DNA of 64,000 bases, taken from assembly GCA_034638255.1 (NCBI GenBank), contig JAWPGT010000001.1:496001-560000 (forward strand), given 5' to 3'. The notes beneath the pieces were generated by a model. It made no database searches, was not told where the DNA came from, and was given only the letters and a program-made list of their open reading frames with translations. The position numbers were made by a program, and so were the translations under genes. Source of the DNA: Coprinus comatus (Eukaryota; Basidiomycota; Agaricomycetes; Agaricales; Agaricaceae). Each line of letters begins with the position of its first letter. Positions within the stretch are counted from its first letter, which is position 1. This document shows, piece by piece, positions 60,591 to 64,000 of the stretch.

Positions 60591-61634
60591 ATGCCTTCCA
60601 AATCACCGGCGCAACAACTCTTGGAGAAGGCAGATAAGAAAGCAAACTCGTCAGGAGGATGGTTTAGCTCGGCATCGACCAAATATGAAGAGGCGGGCGA
60701 CTTATACCAGCAGGCTGCCAACAGCTTCAAGATCGAGAAGTTATTCAAGGACGCAGGAGATGCGTTTGCGCGCGAAGCAGAATGCAGGGAGAAGTGCAAG
60801 GAAGCGAATGAAGCTGCAAATGCCTGGTGGAACGCAGGCAAATCGTATAAGAAAGGATATCCCACATGTAACACATACTTTCCTCTATCATTCGATATCT
60901 GACCTCAGAGTTTCTAGTGGCTATTCAGGCACTGACACAGACAATCCAACATTTGACACAAATGGGAAGATTCAGACAAGCTGCTGATCGAGAAAAGGAA
61001 ATTGGGCAGATCTATCTGCAAGACGAACATGACTTAGCCAAAGCCTGCGACAGTTTCGTTAGAGCTGCGGACTGGTATGCTCAAGAGGATGCTGTTGCGT
61101 GCGTCACCAAATTCTTTGTTTATATGCCAGGCTCATCCTTAGGTACATGCAGGACTGCCAACGCGTGTTACAAGGATGCTGCGGATCTACTCGCCGAGTT
61201 GGATGAATTCCCCCAAGCCATCGCACGCTATGAACAGGTAGCGGATAACTCTCTAACTTCTGCGTTAACCAAGTACAGTGTTAAAGAGTACTGGTTGCGT
61301 GCCGGTCTTTGCGCACTTGCGATGAGGGTAAGTGAATATATTTAACACCGAGTGTCTGGTATTCTGATGTAATAACCAACAGGACATGGTTACCGCCAGA
61401 AGAAATATGGCAAAGTACGCAACACAAGATGCTACCTTTCCTTCAACACGGGAAGCAAAGTTCGTCAATGTTTTAATTGAAATGTTGGAGAACGACGATA
61501 TAGAGGGGTACACGGGGGCTGTTGTGGAGTTCGATTCTGTAATCAAATTGGACAACTGGAAGACTAACATATTGCTGAAGATCAAGAAAGGGCTACAGGC
61601 CAAACCAGATACGCCCTGGGGAGGCCTTACTTAG
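60591..61634 (+). CDS. SEC17: Alpha-SNAP (Sec17)
   Basis: Adaptor that binds SNARE bundles and recruits NSF/Sec18 to take them apart after fusion. MPSKSPAQQLLEKADKKANS, then 'GGWFSSASTKYEEAGDLYQQAANSFKIEKLFKDAGDAFAREAE', 'AIQALTQTIQHLTQMGRFRQAADREKEIGQIYLQDEHDLAKACDSFVRAADWYAQEDA', and 'DNSLTSALTKYSVKEYWLRAGLCALA', the alpha-SNAP helical repeats. The C-terminus carries 'LENDDIEGYTGAVVEFDSVIKLDNWKTNILLKIKKGLQAKPD', which contains the Sec18-stimulating tail; the usual end Leu is followed by PWGGLT. About 290 residues. Three introns (in 'KKGYPT/LAIQ', 'EDAVA/TANA' and before 'DMVTARR'). Confidence 0.96.
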
Positions 61635-61812
61635 ACTATCTACTGTACTTGATACTTCTTGGTTGAATGGATCTGCTACTTTGTTACAAGTGACGTCAGA
61701 CAGAAAAATGGAGGCACGTGATTTCCAGTCATTCCAATTAACTGCCCACGTCAACACCTTACAATCAACATTAACACCTCCAATAATCTAGCGGCCAATA
61801 AGCAACGCTTGA

Positions 61813-62961
61813 ATGGACATCCTTCTAGCTCTGCTTTTGCGCGTTCTTCACTTTCTTTACGCTCTTGTATCACTCTTATGGTCCTTTTACAAACGCCAAA
61901 CTCGACCGCAGCCACAACCCCTACAAAACCCGCGGCAACGGTTACCCAAAAACTTGGCTTTAGTCCTAGTCTCAGATACCAACATAGCAAAGGACATTGC
62001 ACAAAATACTGTGCTAGAAAGCATTCTAAACGCTATAGAGTGGTGCCGGATTGTTGGAATTCCCAGGTTGACTGTTTATGAGGAGCATGGTGACTATATG
62101 TTCTAGTTGCAGTAGTGTAGTATATGAGACTTATCAAAATGTAGGCCTAATAAAATCTGTGGAACCACGGATCCGAGAAGCAATTCTCTACAATGAAACT
62201 GAATACTTATCTACTGGTGGTGACAATGAATATCGACCTCTTACGCCACCTCCATCGGATTACTCGGAGTCGCGACCACTTTCCCCATGCCGAGGCGGTC
62301 ATGATATTACAAATGTTACTCTCTTGAAGTCACGAAACACCACTAAAATCAAAAAAGGTATGGTATTAACTCTATTGTGCTTGCCCACTCAAAAACTTAT
62401 TATTATACAAAAGACCCAATTAGATCACCTATAACGATTTGCCTTCTCTCTGCTGATTCCTCAAAAGTCGCAATTGCAAAAGCTGCTCGCTCATTGTACC
62501 TGGCATACAAACGAAAGCCAGTAAAAGGACAACGCAAGAAAACTCTATCACCGTGGATATTGCTACTCTTGACCCTCTGTTAGAAGGTAAAATGTACAGT
62601 TATTAGAACGCATTTTGACTCAAACTAAACGATTTGTAGATGATAATAATCTGTCATCGCCGGATTTTATGATTGTTCATCCTATCAATCCTCTACAGTA
62701 CAACCGGACTCCTCTTGAGCTTCATAATTTCCCTCCTTGGCACATTCGTCTCACAGAGATATAGTATGTACGTCACCAACATCAAACCTCGCGGACCACT
62801 AACTTGAAGTATTAAGTCAAAGCAAGGATAATGCTCAATCCCGAAAGGCTTGGCTTAACAGCCGATTGACTTATACCCCGAACCCAACGCCATTGGACGA
62901 AGTCAATTTTAGATGTGCATTGGATGAATTTGCAGCGGCGGAAATGCGTTTCGGGAAATAA
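61813..62961 (+). CDS. NUS1: NUS1/NgBR cis-prenyltransferase subunit, with apparent frameshift
   Basis: Non-catalytic subunit that pairs with the Rer2/DHDDS-type enzyme to make dolichol for N-glycosylation, in the ER membrane. MDILLALLLRVLHFLYALVSLLW is a signal anchor. Then 'PKNLALVLVSDTNIAKDIAQNTVLESILNAIEWCRIVGIPRLTVYEEHG', a region of inserted residues, 'ITICLLSADSSKVAIAKAARSL', 'ENSITVDIATLDPLLE', 'SSPDFMIVHPINPLQYNRTPLELHNFPPWHIRLTEI' and finally AAAEMRFGK. The final RFGK holds the conserved RxG motif required for activity. A base is lost near 62525 (in the A4 run after 'CCAGT'); no good intron explains it. Introns of 50-60 nt elsewhere. Confidence 0.88.
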
Positions 62962-63368
62962 CCAATGTCCACAGTGACGTGGTCAAGTTCTTGCTACTGA
63001 TCAACCTGTATGGCAGTAAGGCACCTTTTCTGTCATTTCACGAATTCCCAAAGGGAATATTCAGTCGCGCTCGTAGCGCATTTCTGCGGCATCTATCTTG
63101 ATCCTGATCCCTCTTTCTCAATATGGGTGATTGAGCCTTGACTGCAAACCATCAGTTTGTTGTCTTCTTGATTAATTTAATGTTTGAGCGGCAAATAACC
63201 CCACATCCGAATCAGAAGGAGTTTTGTTCATCTTCGGCATTCTTAGCCTCCGATATCCTATGACGGACGTGAAACAGAGAGTTTGATATTTAAGGGACAC
63301 CCTCGAGTTGTGCTGAGACCCCATCTTGACCCTATTAGCAACCCACGCGAACAGTCTCCTTCTCACAC
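62962..63368. other. Intergenic
   Basis: 407 bp between the NUS1 stop and the DUF2235 start. No gene or repeat recognised; only short shadow frames. Confidence 0.5.
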
Positions 63369-64000
63369 ATGTCGGAATTAAAGCCTTCTACAGGTTCTCT
63401 GCATAGACATGGCAGCTCTAGTTCACGGTTACCACAACGAATTTCAACCGACCCCACAAATCACCACACCGCAGATATCTTGCGGCCTCATGTGAAAAAG
63501 AGGATTATTGTATGTTGTGATGGGTGAGTATTGGTTCAGTAACCTTCCCCTTGACTGCAAAAGCTCAAGTATTCTCCCAAAGGACGTGGCAAGATGGGCT
63601 TTCCTCACATTACACCAAATACACTAACGTGTTGGTTAGTTTAACCGTTAAATCTTTGCTTGATTTTTGCCAATCTAGTACAGCGTCTTGCCCGTGCTGT
63701 GAGTTACGAAGACCAACGAAAAGACTCACGCGGTCCATGTGATATCTCCGATGGGATTGTTACTGATAAGTCACCAATTCAACAAATTATTTTCTACCAA
63801 TCAGGTATTGGAACAGAAGATAATATTTGGTCTGAGTATGTTGACGGTATGTGACGGTTAAAAAGCCGCATATGCAGAAGAACTAAATTACACTTGATCC
63901 TCCACAAAGGTGCTACTGGTGCTTCTTTGGGTAAGATCTCGTTCAGAATTTCTTCCGCTTGTCCTTCTAATCGTTTTATCACCTCAGCGGAGAAGGTTGA
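63369..64000 (+). CDS. DUF2235 alpha/beta-hydrolase-like protein (5' part)
   Basis: Uncharacterised fungal protein of the DUF2235 family, related to bacterial T6SS lipase effectors (Tle1 fold) and often large, with membrane or lipid links in fungi. MSELKPSTGSLHRHGSSSSRLPQ leads to KKRIIVCCDGTWQDG, the family opening (nucleophile-elbow-like 'CCDGTW'), reached by an intron inside 'CCDG'. A second intron precedes 'RLARAVSYED' and 'QQIIFYQSGIGTEDNIWSEYVDG', then GATGASL. The gene runs off the end of the window, so the rest, with the GxSxG site, is not visible. Confidence 0.8.

Noticed and set aside
62500..62545. A 32-nt intron in NUS1 to explain the frame change
   Set aside because: Shorter than the other introns here and it would remove conserved residues; a one-base loss is simpler.
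1..64000. tRNA, rRNA, CRISPR arrays or intact transposons
   Set aside because: No box B-like GGTTCGAATCC, no spacer-repeat arrays, and no transposase or reverse transcriptase motifs were found by eye.

Overview
The window looks like nuclear DNA of a filamentous basidiomycete, most likely an agaricomycete. Genes are tightly packed on both strands and cut by many introns of about 50-60 nt with GT-AG ends and CT(A/G)A(C/T) branch sites. The protein set is eukaryotic and fungal: AP-3 delta, exocyst Exo84, an Skt5/Chs4-type chitin synthase activator, DUG3, Rad5 with a HIRAN domain, and Ice2. I see no tRNA, rRNA, CRISPR array or complete transposon. Base composition, codon use and homology were judged by eye; nothing was computed.

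Layout. 0-10 kb: a SIKE/FGFR1OP2-like STRIPAK protein, RNase H1 with a long C-terminal tail, RAD5, and CCT7. 10-19 kb: an MFS anion permease, a type II membrane fucosyltransferase-like protein, a secreted Leu/Pro- and Ser/Thr-rich protein, a CDF metal transporter, and a 1 kb stretch with no recognised gene. 19-27 kb: a GCK-III (Ste20/MST3-type) kinase, AP-3 delta and a DH-domain RhoGEF. 27-37 kb: a Baeyer-Villiger-type monooxygenase, EXO84, an Skt5/Chs4-like Sel1 protein and a TatD nuclease. 37-44 kb: peroxisomal thiolase, an 8-unit Kex2-type repeat peptide precursor, ESF1 and NudC. 44-51 kb: a Siz/PIAS SUMO ligase, the ADP/ATP carrier and IRC3 helicase. 51-64 kb: fused pseudouridine glycosidase/kinase, molybdopterin synthase large subunit, ICE2, DUG3, phosphoacetylglucosamine mutase, alpha-SNAP, NUS1 and the start of a DUF2235 hydrolase.

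Most genes are conserved housekeeping genes with no shared pathway. Some functional echoes exist: two STRIPAK-type components lie 18 kb apart; EXO84 and the chitin synthase activator share a 41-bp start-to-start gap; phosphoacetylglucosamine mutase and the Skt5-like protein both serve chitin; AP-3, exocyst and SEC17 serve vesicle traffic.

The most novel element is the minus-strand gene at 39447-40257. It has a signal peptide, one intron and eight near-identical 27-residue units bounded by KR/RR sites. The unit copies differ at synonymous positions while the peptide stays constant, which suggests a secreted multi-copy peptide. Next to it, the thiolase gene appears to hold a U2-type AT-AC intron, a GC-AG intron and a 7-nt microexon. 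Five apparent single-base losses in conserved genes (RAD5, RhoGEF twice, IRC3, NUS1) suggest residual indel errors in the assembly.
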